This document shows, piece by piece, positions 11,946 to 24,608 of a DNA stretch of 64,000 nt. The DNA lies in assembly GCA_033439265.1 (NCBI GenBank), contig JAVTVX010000009.1, positions 1,167,609-1,231,608 on the forward strand, given 5' to 3'. A model generated the notes under the pieces. The model worked only from the letters and a program-made list of their open reading frames with translations, ran no database searches and was not told the origin of the DNA. Position 1 is the first letter of the stretch. Every line of letters starts with the position of its first letter. Both the position numbers and the translations under genes were made by a program. Source of the stretch: Dillenia suffruticosa. Lineage: Eukaryota; Streptophyta; Magnoliopsida; Dilleniales; Dilleniaceae.

Positions 11946-14900
11946 ATGTCAACAGTCATCCCTCTCCGATCCTCTACCACCACCACCGCACTCCGCCGTT
12001 TAGCACCGGCCGCCATGCCACTTCTCCGACTTCTAAGCCGATCACTCAGCTCGGCTGCGTCGGCTCAACTGCAATTCGACTATTACGCCGAGCCAATGAT
12101 GGACTCCGAATGTTTGATTCCGGGAAGAGGAGTACAGTGGGTATTCATTGGAAATCCTAGCGTGAAGAAGCACTTGTATGCAGAAAAGCTCTCGAAGCTT
12201 CTAGAAGTTCCTCATATTTCCATGTCTTCTCTCGTTCGTCAAGAACTTAGCCCTAATTCTTCTCTCTACAAAGAGGTATTAACTTTACCTTTTTTCTTTG
12301 TTTTTCCTGAAATTTTATGTGAATTTGTTTGTAAATTTTGGGAAAATTTCTTGATTTTTTGAGGTCGATCTTGGGAGATATTTAGGGTAAATTTGTGTGC
12401 ATATTGTGGGTGTTTAGGACCTTTTCAATCCAAGGAGGAGATACAGGGTTCCTAATTTGGAGATATTTTGAAGGGACATTTTTGTAATTTCATTGCTGGA
12501 TAAATTGTCGTCTTGAGTTTTGTTTGGCTGCACATGCTATTTCTTGGATTGACAAGCATCACTTGTGCATCATAGTAAAAGATTGGGGCAAAAATTTTAA
12601 GAAAAAAATGATATATTGTTTGTACCCTTTAAAATTATAATCTGGTCCTTAAAATTATAACCTTCATGTTATATCCCTCCATAAAAATTACTAGCTTTCA
12701 CCCCCATGCCCTCCTTGGTGTGTCCAGATATGAAAAGGTGCAATATTTTGTAATGAATAATCTTGTAAAATTTGGTGGGTCTCTTTGGTCTTATCATCAT
12801 GTCCTATGTTTATGTCTGTGCTTCGAACGGCTTATGAATTACTATGTTAAATTTCTATCTTTGGTGTTATTATAATATTCATTATAGATGGTTGGGAAAT
12901 TAACAACTTGCATGAATAGATGCAAGCTTTGGCCCTTGAATGTATCTAATTTTCTTTGTTTTGCAGTAAGGTTTATATTGATTTGGAACTATACTTATGT
13001 AATACACTTCCCAAGTCCTTCTCTGCATCCTGTAAATGATAAGTAACTATTTAACCACAAGAGAGGTGCATGCTTGCTTATGTATGTATTACGTTGCCCC
13101 TTTTTAATCAGAAAAAAGGGAATTTATTCACATAAAGTCACAAAAACAAAAGGAGGGGAAGCACCAAGGTGGTGTGTAATACTAAACGAACTACAAGGGC
13201 AACTTCTCTACCCCTTTTATTGCATGTGGAACCCATTGGAAAACTTATCCCCGATCCATCAATTAATTATTAAAAAGATGTTAAATTTTGAGATTATGTA
13301 TGTGATAGGATTATGAACTTGGTCAGCCACCAAGAAATCTTACTGATAAAACAGCTCAATATTCGATCAGTTTGTTTACTGTAGACATTGTTTACAAACC
13401 TAGTTCAACAGCAAAGCAAAAATCCTCTTGGTTAGATAGTCCTTTCATTGGAAAATTACAAATCGTAGAGGAGCCTACTTCTGCATACATCTTAACCCTC
13501 CCTGACTCCATGGTCTGTGTCTTTTTTTTTTTTTTTTTTTGACTTTTAGTAGTTTGCCTATATAAGATCGATTTCTTTTCCTGTGATTTCAGATTGCAAC
13601 TGCAGTGAACAAAGGCAAGATTGTACCAGAGGATATAATCTTTGGGCTTTTATCTAAGAGGCTGGAAGATGGATACAACAAAGGTGAATCAGGGTTTATC
13701 TTAAATGGAATACCTCGGACACGGTTACAAGCTGTAAGTGCAGCTATCTTGCGTATAGAATCTTGAATGTTCACTCGATGTTTTGTTTACTTACTGGATG
13801 GGAGATAATTTTATTATAGCTTTCTTAATTAAATGTTATATTTCTGCTTGACACCATGATTACATCAATTGAGAGAGACATAGTTACATGATCATCGCCA
13901 TCTGGTCCATTACACTTCTCATTCTTGTTTTTTGTGGACCCTGTTGATTACTTCATATATTGTTTTTCTTTTCATTCATCAGATCTAATTGCTGCAGGAG
14001 ATCCTTGACCAACTTGCTGATATTGATCTAGTCATAAATTTTAAGTGCACTGAAAACGAAGATTGGTGGTTGAAAGGCCACAGTGGTGGTGTCTTTTCAC
14101 ATTGTGCGTCTCCTAGCCTGGGCACATCTGGTTCTACAAGTTTTGATGTTACTCCACATCACACCCATGGAAATTTATCCAAGTCTTGTGGAGGAGGTGC
14201 CTCAAAGGAGAAACTCAATCTATATGAGCAACAGGTTTGCCTTTCTCTTGGCCTTTTTGATGCTATCTACTTTCATTACTTCAATATGAGCATCTAATTG
14301 ACCGAATTTCACTTCAATCATCCTGCCTGGTAGTATTCTGATTCTTAAGACTTACTTTTTTCATGATGTCGTTTCCTTCTTTTCTTTGTACATTTCAAAC
14401 AAATTTTTTTTTCAACTAATAGAGATTTGGGCATGGAAAAATAAGTGTAACTTGATACGAAGATGATTTGATTTGTAATAGTGGTATAAGCATTTCCTGT
14501 GGTCCAGTAGATGCATTTCTATCTGGACATGCAAAACTGGCAAGTCAGTGTTATTGACCTACTGTTTGCTAGCTGCCCTTGAATTGGTTATTCACACTTG
14601 TTGCTTCATTCTTGTTTAATATTAAAAATATTGATCCTATAAGTTATTTGCACCGCAAACTGGTCTCAAAATTCTGCAATCATATTTTCAGTAGTTTTTT
14701 GCATGCCTGTGGGATTTACTTATCCTCTGAACCATCAGGCCTATAATTAGCGTAGGACATGGACCAATGTTCTAGATCTTCTGGTTTTGTTTGATCACGA
14801 TGTATTTGTTCTGTTGAAAGGCAATGACTTCTCTGCATTGTGTTAATTGTGAAAATTACAGGGGAAAAAAATCTCTGATGATGTAACACCATATTTGTGA

Positions 14901-15220
14901 ATCGAAACTTTGCATATGAGCTTTCACCATAACATTGTTGGTATTAAAGGGGGAAAAAAGGAAAGTATATATTACATTGCTTCATGGTTCTTGCTTAATG
15001 GTTCAAGTGCATTATGCAAAACTGGTATTAATTTGATATGGTTTCCTCTCAGAGCAAGCCAGTGGAAGATTATTACAGGCAACAGAAGAAGCTTCTTGAG
15101 TTTCGAGTAAGAAGTGCACCTAGAGAAACCTGGCAAGGACTCTTGGCAGCCTTGCATCTTCAGCATGTAAATGCAGCTCATTCTTCACGAAGATTGATGT
15201 CGGGATCATATTGGCAATGA
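11946..15220 (+). CDS. Organellar adenylate-kinase-like protein with degenerate P-loop
   Basis: Four exons: 11946-12275, 13593-13733, 13998-14234 and 15053-15220, all GT-AG and in phase, giving 291 aa. The first ~45 residues are Ser/Arg/Ala-rich without acids, like a mitochondrial or plastid transit peptide. The domain then follows: VQWVFIGNPSVKKHLYAEKL (P-loop position), LEVPHISMSSLVRQEL, GFILNGIPRTRLQA (family DGFPRT) and EILDQLADIDLVINFKC, with a C-terminal AAPRETWQG-like helix (SAPRETWQGLLAALHLQHV). It resembles the Arabidopsis clade of probable mitochondrial adenylate kinases, including At3g01820. The canonical GxxGxGK is replaced by GNPSVKKH, and the catalytic Asp of DGFPRT is Asn. Phosphotransfer is therefore doubtful and a structural role is possible. 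The frame is fully intact. Confidence 0.88.
13523..13541. repeat. Poly-T tract in intron 1
   Basis: Uninterrupted T run about 50 bases upstream of the exon 2 acceptor of the adenylate-kinase-like gene. Confidence 0.7.
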
Positions 15221-16019
15221 TCCTATCCTAAAGGAAACTTGATAGTTATGTAAGTACAACACAAGTATGGTCAGTCACTCCAATTAGCTTCCAAGTTCCA
15301 TGGTAGATGTTCCGCGTTCCATAGTAGATGTTGTAAGCAAGTTCTTGCTTATCGGTGTGTGCATAGTTGAGAATGGCCATTTCCTTGTGACCTTTAAGAC
15401 CTTTGAACCAAACTTCTTGCTTTTCACTATTGTATAGATATGACCTTTCTGAATACTCTCAAGTTTCAATGGAGTGTAAATTTTGTGGTTTCCAGGATGG
15501 CCAATGGTCTAGTAAATTGAGTTGGCACTTCTGTTGGTCATGACCTTGCAGATTCAGAATTTAGTGTGTGAAAACTTGTGAGAAAGTGATGAACAGGGAT
15601 GAAAATACTAGAAGGCATGGTTGTCTTTTTTTTTTTCCTTGGCCGAGAAAAAAGGGTGGAGAAGGGCTGTCTACTTCCTCGTCTAAGCAATATCACAAGA
15701 GCCCCCCTTGTGTGGAATGTCCAGAGCCGTATTTACTGCCTCTAAGATAAACTCGTCAGTAGTGCACACCAGGCCTCAAACCCCTCTAAAATTCAAGAAT
15801 TTCAAGTTCATGTCTATTTATGACCAGTCTTTGAAACTTCATTGCTTACCAATTATTGCTTACTTTACAATTACAAATGCAAAAACAAAGCAGTAAACTT
15901 TGCCATGATTGAGATTTCCATGCTTTCATTTGTCCCAAGTAAGAATGTAGATTAATGATGATACCTAATAATGGACTTCGTCATAGACATTATCATGGGG
16001 GTGACATCGCTCTAAATCT
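15221..16019. other. Convergent spacer with 21-bp tandem repeat
   Basis: 3' UTR of the upstream gene and the spacer to the convergent LRR-kinase fossil. Two near-identical copies of a 21-base unit (TTCCATGGTAGATGTTCC...) lie at about 15297-15337. A T-rich then GC-rich stretch at 15627-15790 resembles the end of an old transposed segment but could not be classified. Confidence 0.4.
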
Positions 16020-18870
16020 CTAATCTGCAGTGGCTTGAATTTGAGCAGCATACTGTAAATTCCAAAGGACATCTTCAACTGAAGGATGAGTGGCTGACTC
16101 TGAAGAAATGCATTTGGTCATTGTGGAAATGACTACCGGTAAAGATTCCTGTGAACAAGTGCCAAGTATAATTGGATCTATTAATCGTCGCCCATCCTGG
16201 CTGCCAAAAGATGCCTGCAAAATGCAGAAGTATAAGATGACTAAACTGGGAATTTAGTCTCTCAATTGGGAAATTACCATTTCTTTTAGCAGAGATGCCT
16301 CCCTTCTTGCATATGCAGATGCTCCAACTAATGACTCCAACAATATGAATCCAAAACTGTAAACATCGTCAACAAGGGGTTCGTCATTTGCTTGCAATCA
16401 TCAGCCCTATAAATTTAGTGCAACTTGGACAAACCAAATTAAGCAACTCTGTTCATTTCTTGACAACCTCCTTACCATGATGTAGGACCTCCTTTTGCCC
16501 GCAAAACCAAGCAACGCAACTCACATTGATCAGTCGGGACCAAAGAATTTTTGTGGCTCCAAAAGATTAACCTATATGATGATTTGGACATACCTCAAAC
16601 CGGTCTATTTCTGTGGTGATAATGGAGAGTCCATAATCGCCTAGCTTTGCCATTCAAAGTTCATTCAGCAGAACATTGTTTTTCTTTAAATGGTTGTTGA
16701 GAAAACCAGGAATTACTCGTGTGTGTAGAAAATGCGCAGCCTGGGCAATACTAATTAGGATCAATAACCTTTCTAACCATTTAAGGACCTTTTCAGGACT
16801 AGTCTCTGCAGACAAGCATGGACTTTAGATTCAAAGAGAACAGAAGGATTGCATTCTTGAATATATATAAGACTTGCAGGAAAGATGAGAACAAAAATCT
16901 CCACAAGAAACAAACTCATAGAAAAGATAGTCTATTTACATTGGACCCATTTTTGCCAACACCATCAATGGAGTATCCTAAAAGACAGACCAAATGCAGG
17001 TGGCAAGGTTTTGCGAGCATATCCAGTTTGAGTTTGAGATTTCGGATTGAATATATCGTAGACAAAGACAAGCATCTTACAGCAACCACAGTCCCATTTT
17101 CTAGTCTTCCTTTGTAGATATGGAACAACCAAGGAAAAAAGGGAGATTTTTAAAAGAGTCTAGCAAAAGCAATGCGTAGAATGGCAGTGAATTATTCAAG
17201 TTCTAATAGTACCGTGCCAATTGAACCTTCACCTATAGAGGTAGACCTATCAAGGTTATTTGTAGCTGCCTTCAGTTCTTCTAAGGAAAACAACCTACAT
17301 AGTGGAACATTTTCCATTCCTAGTTTTGAAGCTTCTGCAATGTATCATGAATCAAAATGAACATAAAAAGTCAGTAAGCAACTCATTTGAAGATTGTGTA
17401 TATTAATGATACCTGAAAGTTATACCAATGTTTGGTGTCTGAGGTACATGTACCATCATAATTGCTAGATCATGTCGAGGTGCAAAAAATGACCAAGTTA
17501 AAGAAACATGAGAGCCATTGCATTTTCCATTTTTTAGAAAAAAGGTTTTTTGAGAGAAATTTGACCTACTTGTGCTTGTCAGGATCTCCGAGGAAAACCC
17601 AGCTGCTAAATTATTTTGCACTGTCTTGGGCAACAAGCGCTGCCCCAATATCCATTTAGGGCAATATCTTCTACATACAACAAAAAACCCTATTGCAAGA
17701 AATACTGCAACAACAAAAATCCCACCTATAACACCAACTACTACTCCTAAATCGCTGCTTCCGGACCCTGATTCCCTTCCTTTCACCTTCAGTTCTACAC
17801 AATATGACGCCGGACGCTGATCCTGCACAATAGTAGTCAAGCAATTCCCACCAAGCTTTATAACTCTACTATTTGTCGTTGAGTTCAAATAGGTTGGCAG
17901 TCTACCAGAGAACTTATTGTTTGAGATATCGACAAAGCTAAGTTGTCCTCCACAGCTTAAAGAATTTGGCAATGACACGCTTAGCACATTTGATGCCAGA
18001 TTTAAAAAGGCAATATCAGGCAGTGAAAATAATCCTGCTCAAGGTGTTCATTTCAGAACATTAAACGAAAGATTAAGGCGTTGAGGCTGACCCAAATGAG
18101 TATATTGCTTTGGAATCTCACCTGAGAATGAGTTATTGCTAAGTAAAGCCATGACAAGTCCTTTAGGCAAGCTTGGTAGGTCAGAATCCAACTTGTTCAC
18201 TGCCAGATCCAGCATTTGCAAGCTTGTTAAGCCACTCAAATCCGGTACTTTACCGGAGATCATATTGGAAGACAAAATAAAGTTTGCGAGACTCTCGAGT
18301 TTCTCAACTGATGGAAATAAGCCTTCAAGCATATTTCTTCTCATGCCAAGGATTGTAAGATTGGACATGGGAACCGAACATGTTTGGAATAGAGTCATTA
18401 CGGTAATTCTCATCTAGTACGTGTTTGAAGCTTACCATTGTAGAAATCTTAGGTGGGATTGAACCAAAAAGAAAGTTTGAGCTCAAATCAAGGAATTCAA
18501 GAGAACCCAACATATGAATTTTGTCAGGAATTGGACCCCAAATTCCCAAAGACACAAGTCTAACAACTCACAAACTTGTCAGCTTTGTCAAGGTAGGGAC
18601 AAATGAATCCATAGAGAAACTTTCAGACCAAGTCTGGTTTGGAATTGCAAATCCATCAAAATTTCCAACTTTTGCCAACTTGTTCCGTACAATTCTCAGC
18701 TCTGTCACAGAATTGTCTTGACGCGAAACATTTAGCTGAGCTGATGGAGGTGTGTAGCAGAAATCCATGCCATGATCACCCCAAATATCCGATTGTTTCG
18801 GATATTCCAACTGCTTCTTTAGCTGGAGTACTTGAGTCTGCGAAGACTAATTCATGAGTACCCGATATGA
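16020..18870 (-). pseudogene. LRR receptor-like kinase fossil (At5g14210/At3g03770 type)
   Basis: Nearly the whole length of a plant LRR-III-like receptor kinase is recognisable but split among frames. From the N side: QLKKQLEYPKQ and a Cys-rich cap at about 18830-18740, LRRs (SLEFLDLSSNFLFGSIPPKI at 18500-18440; DLSGLTSLQMLDLAVNKLDS at 18245-18185), and a juxtamembrane LRR end. The membrane span (GVVVGVIGGIFVVAVFLAIG) lies near 17745-17690. Kinase pieces are YKGRLENGTVVAVRCLSLS (17120-17050), KLGDYGLSIITTEIDRF (16650-16600), DDVYSFGFILLESLVGASA (16375-16310) and a C-terminus PSVEDVLWNLQYAAQ (16090-16040). At least three frame changes interrupt the ectodomain. The family is usually classed as inactive kinase; the DFG position reads GDYG. 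The signal-peptide exon was not found. Confidence 0.88.
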
Positions 18871-19014
18871 AAGAACCTCAAAACAAACATAGTACAAGAA
18901 ACAACCTTGACCACTCCATTGATATATATTAAAAGAGACCCGTGAAAGGGAAACATGAGATATGAACGGAGATTTCGGTCTTTGCTGCTTCCACATGGTG
19001 TTTTTCCACATGAT

Positions 19015-19016
<2 letters not shown>

Positions 19017-19053
<37 letters not shown>
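19017..19053. repeat. (CT)n microsatellite
   Basis: Perfect CT run of about 18 units upstream of the LRR-kinase fossil, on its former 5' side. Confidence 0.9.
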
Positions 19054-19056
<3 letters not shown>

Positions 19057-19996
19057 AGATAACAGCGAATGGTGACAGAGCCTGACTGCACGAATCTTTT
19101 ACCATAACTAAGCCAAATTATGAAATACTTACGAAAACTGACCTTCTAGTTTGACGGTAATTAAATTTGTATATATCCACACATACACGCTCCTCTAAGA
19201 AAAACAATGGTACTTGAAAGAATAAATTGACCACTATACCTCAACAATCTTCAATTTTTAGCTTTTCCATGCCATCCCACTTGTAAAATACTCATTCTCG
19301 AAAAGGCACATGATCTGGGTAAATGTCACTTGAGGTCCTTCGTAACCACAAGAACCAGCTTTATCCCACTAAGTGGAATCAACTTGGGAATCAACTATAT
19401 GAATCCTTCTACACCATTGAACTACAAGATCATCCATAACTCAGAATGTCCTGAGCATGATTTCGCTGGAGAACGAAGATATACCCAAAATATCAAATTT
19501 GAAGGATCTCAAGTTTAGGTCTGTTTTTCAGGGGATTTATTTATTTATTTTTCTTTACCTTGTTAGTACCAAATGTCGGGAGGCGATTGTCTTTTCACTC
19601 TAATCCAATTTGCTTGTGGGACTGAAATTATTAAAAATACCAAAGACAAGAAAAATGGGTAACCCATGTCCTAGGAAAATGTGATTTTAGATTACTATAA
19701 GATGACAGGCTGTCCAAGATAGAATATAGAAAATCAGCCAATGCCATTTTGCCCAAAAGAGTCAGATCCTCAATTTTCAAACTCAGTTTTTTGTCTTTAA
19801 ATTTGGGGATTTAGCATTTCGATATTTTATCCACTGATTTTTGGGATTAAATACATAAGGGGTATGGTCGTATTGCATCACGTGGGACAGTATATGTTTT
19901 TCCTGCACCAAGTTTAGAGAATCCAACTGGTATTTGAACAATTTATGTAACTATCCATTGTTTGAGCCCATCATTTCAGTAAATAGGTTCTGTAAT

Positions 19997-19998
<2 letters not shown>

Positions 19999-20042
<44 letters not shown>

Positions 20043-20054
20043 TCTCTCTCTCTC
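19999..20054. repeat. (CT)n microsatellite, interrupted once
   Basis: About 56 bases of CT with a single CA interruption near 20037. Confidence 0.9.
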
Positions 20055-21862
20055 ATTTGTTCTTAATTTTATCTGATCCACTTTATGCATGTGCTAAAGC
20101 AAGAAAGATGAGCTTGTACCACGTGGGGTATTGAACCTTTGTGCTTGTGCATATCTCCACAATTAGAGGTTAGATGGAGCTTCAGAACAATCTTCTGTAT
20201 CTTTTTTCCCTTTTAGAACCATGATCTTCTAGATATATATTGGGCAAAATTATTGAATATGTACAATAATTATGAGTTCGCACCATGCAAATGCATAAAA
20301 TATTATATAAATTCGCTTGCAAGAAAATTGAACCCAGTGGCTTTCAACTCACTCAGTCACTACAAATGCCTTCAATCAGCGCAATAGGACATGACTATTT
20401 CTCTCTATCAAGGATTTACCTTCAAACATATGTAGCCAGTGAACCTGGTTGGACCAGTCCTGAAGCACTAGAACTAATTTCCAGGGTGTTTTCTATATGG
20501 CAGCTCAATTTATACAAAGAGAGATGAATGATTGAAATCTGAAAATGAGAAAAGCAAAAACCCCACCTCAAGTAAAGAAGTAATTTTAGTCATTAAATCC
20601 CAGTCTAAACTATCAAATGCTATGCCTCTGTCAACTGGAACCTAAAGAATTCAAAAAACCAAAAATTAAATCTCCTCAGTATGCTCAAAATCCTCACACA
20701 ACAGTGAAATAAATTCAATAAATCTTTCCTACTGTCCTAAATCAAATAAATAACACCATGTTGTATAAAACAGAAAGCCTTTGCAACCCAAGCCAAGAAA
20801 TGAATGGCAATATCTGAACAGTTGATCAAGGACATGCCCAGAAGGAACAAGGATACTAACACTCAGATAAGTTCTAGAGAGTAATACAGTATAGCAAAAG
20901 ATGCAGAAATCAGGAGAGAGAACAAAAAATGTTTTTAACATACAACTCATAGCCCGAAAACATGCACAAAGATGATCCAAGACAAAAGCAGAAAGGAAAC
21001 AAGGGCTACCTGAGAGCCCTGGACAATGAAGAGTTTTAAGGGCTCGGCCAGAATATCAACTGCAAATGGCAAACTACTAGTTCTTAAACATAGCCCCAAA
21101 ACCTTAGCATATTCAAGAAAGCACATTATGTATAATAAGATGAGCCTTTTCCCCTTTCCGTGACACGGCACAAGCAATTAGAAAGAGGAAGACCTCCAGC
21201 TACTATCCTATCAAAATCTCATTTAGCTTGAAGCTGTTAGTTGAGATGTTTGTTATCAAACTCAATATTTAAAACTGTATATGAACAGATGACATACATA
21301 AATTAACATCATTCACTGAGAACAAGGTGTCCATTTTGCAATCAACAACATTAAAGGAAAGGAAACATTACAAAAATGAACTCTTAAGGAGTAAATTGAA
21401 GTTAAAATGAATAAAAACAATGGCCCTGGAATGCCATCTTAATCTAAAATTCCATGTGTTAAGATTAAATGCCAAAAGGAAAATCTAATAGTGCCCAGTC
21501 ATGGCATAACAAAAACCTAATTAATTAATCCACGAAGCCTAACAACTATCAGTCGTCCCCATTGGATGTCAATGGTACCTCTTCTTACCGAGTAATAAAC
21601 TGCCTATCTAATTTTTTACACAAAACCGTGATATCAAGCATGAGATCTCATATTGAAGGACAGTCTCTGCTCAATGCTATCAAGCAACCACTTGGAATCT
21701 ATAATGCAAAAATGAAATCTTTGAAAAAATTCTAAGCCATCTTTTGTTTCCTTACATCAGCCAAGACTAGACAAGGTAAACATCAGCATCAGTATTCTGA
21801 AATTCTTGAGAACTTCGAATATCAGATTAGGCATCAGCCCACATTTTCTTGGGACTCCAGAT

Positions 21863-23218
21863 CTATGTGAAGCCCTGAAATTCAATCTTGCCTTGGTGTG
21901 CCTTGAGAATTTCAGGAATTACATGCTGATACTTGTTGACATACGTTTCCTGGAACTTCTTCTCAGTCATTCGGAATAGATAAACTAAGCTTGGATCCCT
22001 CTTAACTAGCTGTCTTGACATGAGAATTTGCATAATTGAACACCTCGGAATGATCCTCTTCTCCAAACTTAGCAACAGAAGATTTGGACTTTTAATAATG
22101 GCAGCCGGCTTCCAATTTAACTTGTTCACAAAAAAATACATCAGTTTACGAATTTTTTTCTCCGAGACAATCATACACAGAGGTTGCAACTTGAATGCTG
22201 AATGAATCTCATCCCTAGACAAACCAAAGCTAAAGAAAGCTTCCATTTTCTGTTCCCAACGAGACTTACTCATTACTGCCATGGTATGGATGGCTAGAAC
22301 ATAAAGCAAATTTGTAGGATCAAACCCTAGACTTGTGACTTCCTCAACAATTTCATTAAACCGATCCCCACTTAGAAGAAATGCCTTAGGTTGAATCACG
22401 AACAGTTTTACAATCATGTCGTTGGGTACTCCACGGCTTAACAAAACCGAAATATTAGGCTCAACTCGCTTCTCCAAATTAGACTCAAGAATACAAGTAT
22501 AGCCCTTGATTGCCTTCAACACATTCTCTTCACCAACCAACCGTTTTATCGCATTTATTGTAGGGATTAAGTGGTTCTCTAAACTCCTTTGCAATATATA
22601 AGGTTCTGAGGCTATTACCCGCGCAACCTGCGTGTCTGAAAACCCTAAAGACTTCAGATAATCCAACTTAGGTCCTAAAGTATCGTCAGCATTTGCGGCA
22701 CACAATGTAGGGCTCTTCCTAGCAATATTCGAGATTTGTTTATCATTAAAACCATGATCTCGGAAAAACCCAACAATTTTCTCAGCATCAACTTCAAGAA
22801 TTCTAGGGTTTTTTAGGAACATTTGAACAAGTTTACTTCCTGTAAGACCCAAATTCTCAAAGATTTTTAAATTAGGTTTAAGGGTATTGTCCAAATCAGC
22901 TAAAAGTAACCCAGGACGTTTTGAAATTAAATCCTTTATGTCATTTTTAGACAATCCATGAGATTTCAACAGCTTCAATGTTGAATTAACCTTTTCCGTT
23001 TCTTCAATCTTGAGCTTAGCAGAGACTGAAATAGCAGATTCTAAGGACAACCCACATGATTTTACGAGAAAAGAGATTGTTGGGGACTGTTGGTTTGTTG
23101 AATTTGAGGTTTTGTAAATGCGTTTGAGTGCTGAGGTTGAGAAATCATAATATGAAGAATTGGGTGTTAAAGCTCTAAGCTTTAACCCATGAAATCCATT
23201 CAAGATTGAACGAAACAT
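21863..23218 (-). CDS. mTERF family protein, organelle-targeted
   Basis: Uninterrupted 451-codon frame, single exon as is usual for many plant mTERF genes. The N-terminus (MFRSILNGFHGLKLRALTPN...) is Arg/Ser-rich without acids, consistent with a mitochondrial or plastid transit peptide of ~40-50 residues. The body is built of about eight ~33-residue mTERF repeats, each with the Leu-Gly-hydrophobic then Pro signature, for example LLKSHGLSKNDIKDLISKRP, NLGLTGSKLVQMFLKNPRIL and YLKSLGFSDTQVARVIASEP. These alpha-solenoid proteins bind nucleic acid and act in organelle transcription, RNA processing or splicing. The exact target cannot be read from sequence. The gene is divergent from NOP56, and a CT-rich leader lies at 23311-23332. 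Confidence 0.93.
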   Translation of the reverse strand: MFRSILNGFHGLKLRALTPNSSYYDFSTSALKRIYKTSNSTNQQSPTISFLVKSCGLSLESAISVSAKLKIEETEKVNSTLKLLKSHGLSKNDIKDLISKRPGLLLADLDNTLKPNLKIFENLGLTGSKLVQMFLKNPRILEVDAEKIVGFFRDHGFNDKQISNIARKSPTLCAANADDTLGPKLDYLKSLGFSDTQVARVIASEPYILQRSLENHLIPTINAIKRLVGEENVLKAIKGYTCILESNLEKRVEPNISVLLSRGVPNDMIVKLFVIQPKAFLLSGDRFNEIVEEVTSLGFDPTNLLYVLAIHTMAVMSKSRWEQKMEAFFSFGLSRDEIHSAFKLQPLCMIVSEKKIRKLMYFFVNKLNWKPAAIIKSPNLLLLSLEKRIIPRCSIMQILMSRQLVKRDPSLVYLFRMTEKKFQETYVNKYQHVIPEILKAHQGKIEFQGFT

Positions 23219-23851
23219 ATGAAAAAATTGAGTGATTTGGGAAACGAAAAGTACCTGCGATTGATGTTAGAGATTTGCTAGAATCGCTCCCCTAGCCGGT
23301 AAAACGTCTGTCTGTCTCTCTCTCTCTCTCTCTACTTTTGCAGCAAACGTTCGTTCGGATACGACCAAAACCACGAGAGCGTGCGCTTCTTAATTGATTT
23401 CCCAAAAAAATGCAAAAACGGGGAGTTTCTATAAGCATGTCGCCTCTCCTTTAAAAATATATATATATATCTATATATATATAATAGTAATAAACAAATA
23501 AATTAAATTAAAAAATAAAAATAAGACCAACTCGTTTAACCATATTTATTTTAAACATTTTATAAATCCTCAAAATTCATAAAATATTTTAAAAATTTAT
23601 AAAATATTTTAAAATTTTATAAAATATTTTTAAATATATTATTTTAAAATAAATTATTAAAATATTTAAATAAAATAAATTTAAACAGCTTTTAATATAT
23701 TTTGTAAAATATAAATTGTTATTATATTTGATAAAAATAAGTTTTAAAAGAATTATAACTAACTTGTCTAGCTTTGATAGCGGTAGGAAAGATTGGGGAG
23801 GCCATAGACATATAATTCAATTAATATCATTTTTTTTATCTTAAATTTGAG

Positions 23852-23889
<38 letters not shown>

Positions 23890-23904
23890 ATATTTATTAG
23901 TATA

Positions 23905-24074
23905 GATGGGAAAAATACCTTCATCTCTTAATCAGATCGAGAATTCAACTCTCCATGGATACGAAAAAACAATATTGGGAGACATTCCCCTCAAATGAGA
24001 CCCAACAGTCAGGTCGGTCTGGATAAATCGGGATAAAATTTCGAATACTGGGCGGTGATATATATATATATAAA
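23905..24074 (+). mobile_element. SINE-like copy A
   Basis: Member of a dispersed family here. It shares GAGAATTCAACTCTCCATGG, then a GGGAGAC...CTC block, GGATAAATCGGGATAAAATT and a CGAATACTGGGCGGTG end, followed by a TA run. Confidence 0.5.
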
Positions 24075-24439
24075 AGCAAAGATCGATAGTCTTGTCATTT
24101 TTTGGGGTTTGGCCCATTTTAATAATTTTTTTTTGAAACGCAAACATAAATAGCATATGGTTATCATCACTTCTAGTATTTTTATTTCGATACAAAATGT
24201 AATATATATTATTATAAAACTAGAATCACATACTTTCTTTTAATATTGATATTTTGAAATATACAACCGACCATCTCCCTTTGTACCAAACATAATCTAA
24301 GTTCCTTTCTTGTTAGTGTTTGTGGCTGTTTTTTATCATTGAAAATTCTAAAGCACCCCAAAAAAAAAAAAAAAGAAATTTACACTAACTTGACTAACTA
24401 GCTTTGACAATAGCAGCAAAAGGTAGATTAATATTTAGT

Positions 24440-24608
24440 GGTACAATGACAGAATATTGATATATTTTAAATAAGATATCAGATTCGAGTTTTATGTATG
24501 TAAAAAAATAGATATCATGAGAGTTTTACTCCTTAATGGTTTAACTTGATTTGAATCAAATTTAGTCGGACGTAATACGATTATCGGATAACGATGATTT
24601 ATTTAAAA
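24440..24608 (+). mobile_element. SINE-like copy B, worn
   Basis: Shares GAGAGTTTTACTCCTTAATG, a TTTAGTCGGACGTAATACGA block and GATTATCGGATAACGATGATT, ending in an A-rich tail. The 3' variant is the same as copy F at 60.7 kb. Confidence 0.4.

Larger units (their letters stand above)
18871..21862. other. Spacer with CT microsatellites, no gene seen
   Basis: About 3 kb between the LRR-kinase fossil and the mTERF stop codon. It holds two long CT runs and several short chance ORFs, some made entirely of the CT runs. The last ~300 bases next to mTERF are its likely 3' UTR. A longer spliced 3' UTR of mTERF cannot be excluded. Confidence 0.4.

Noticed and set aside
19934-20134. Ser-Leu-rich open frame
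   Set aside because: Produced by the CT microsatellite.
20729-21177. Minus-strand frames downstream of mTERF
   Set aside because: Cys/Phe/Leu-rich chance frames in likely 3' UTR or spacer, with no homology recognised.
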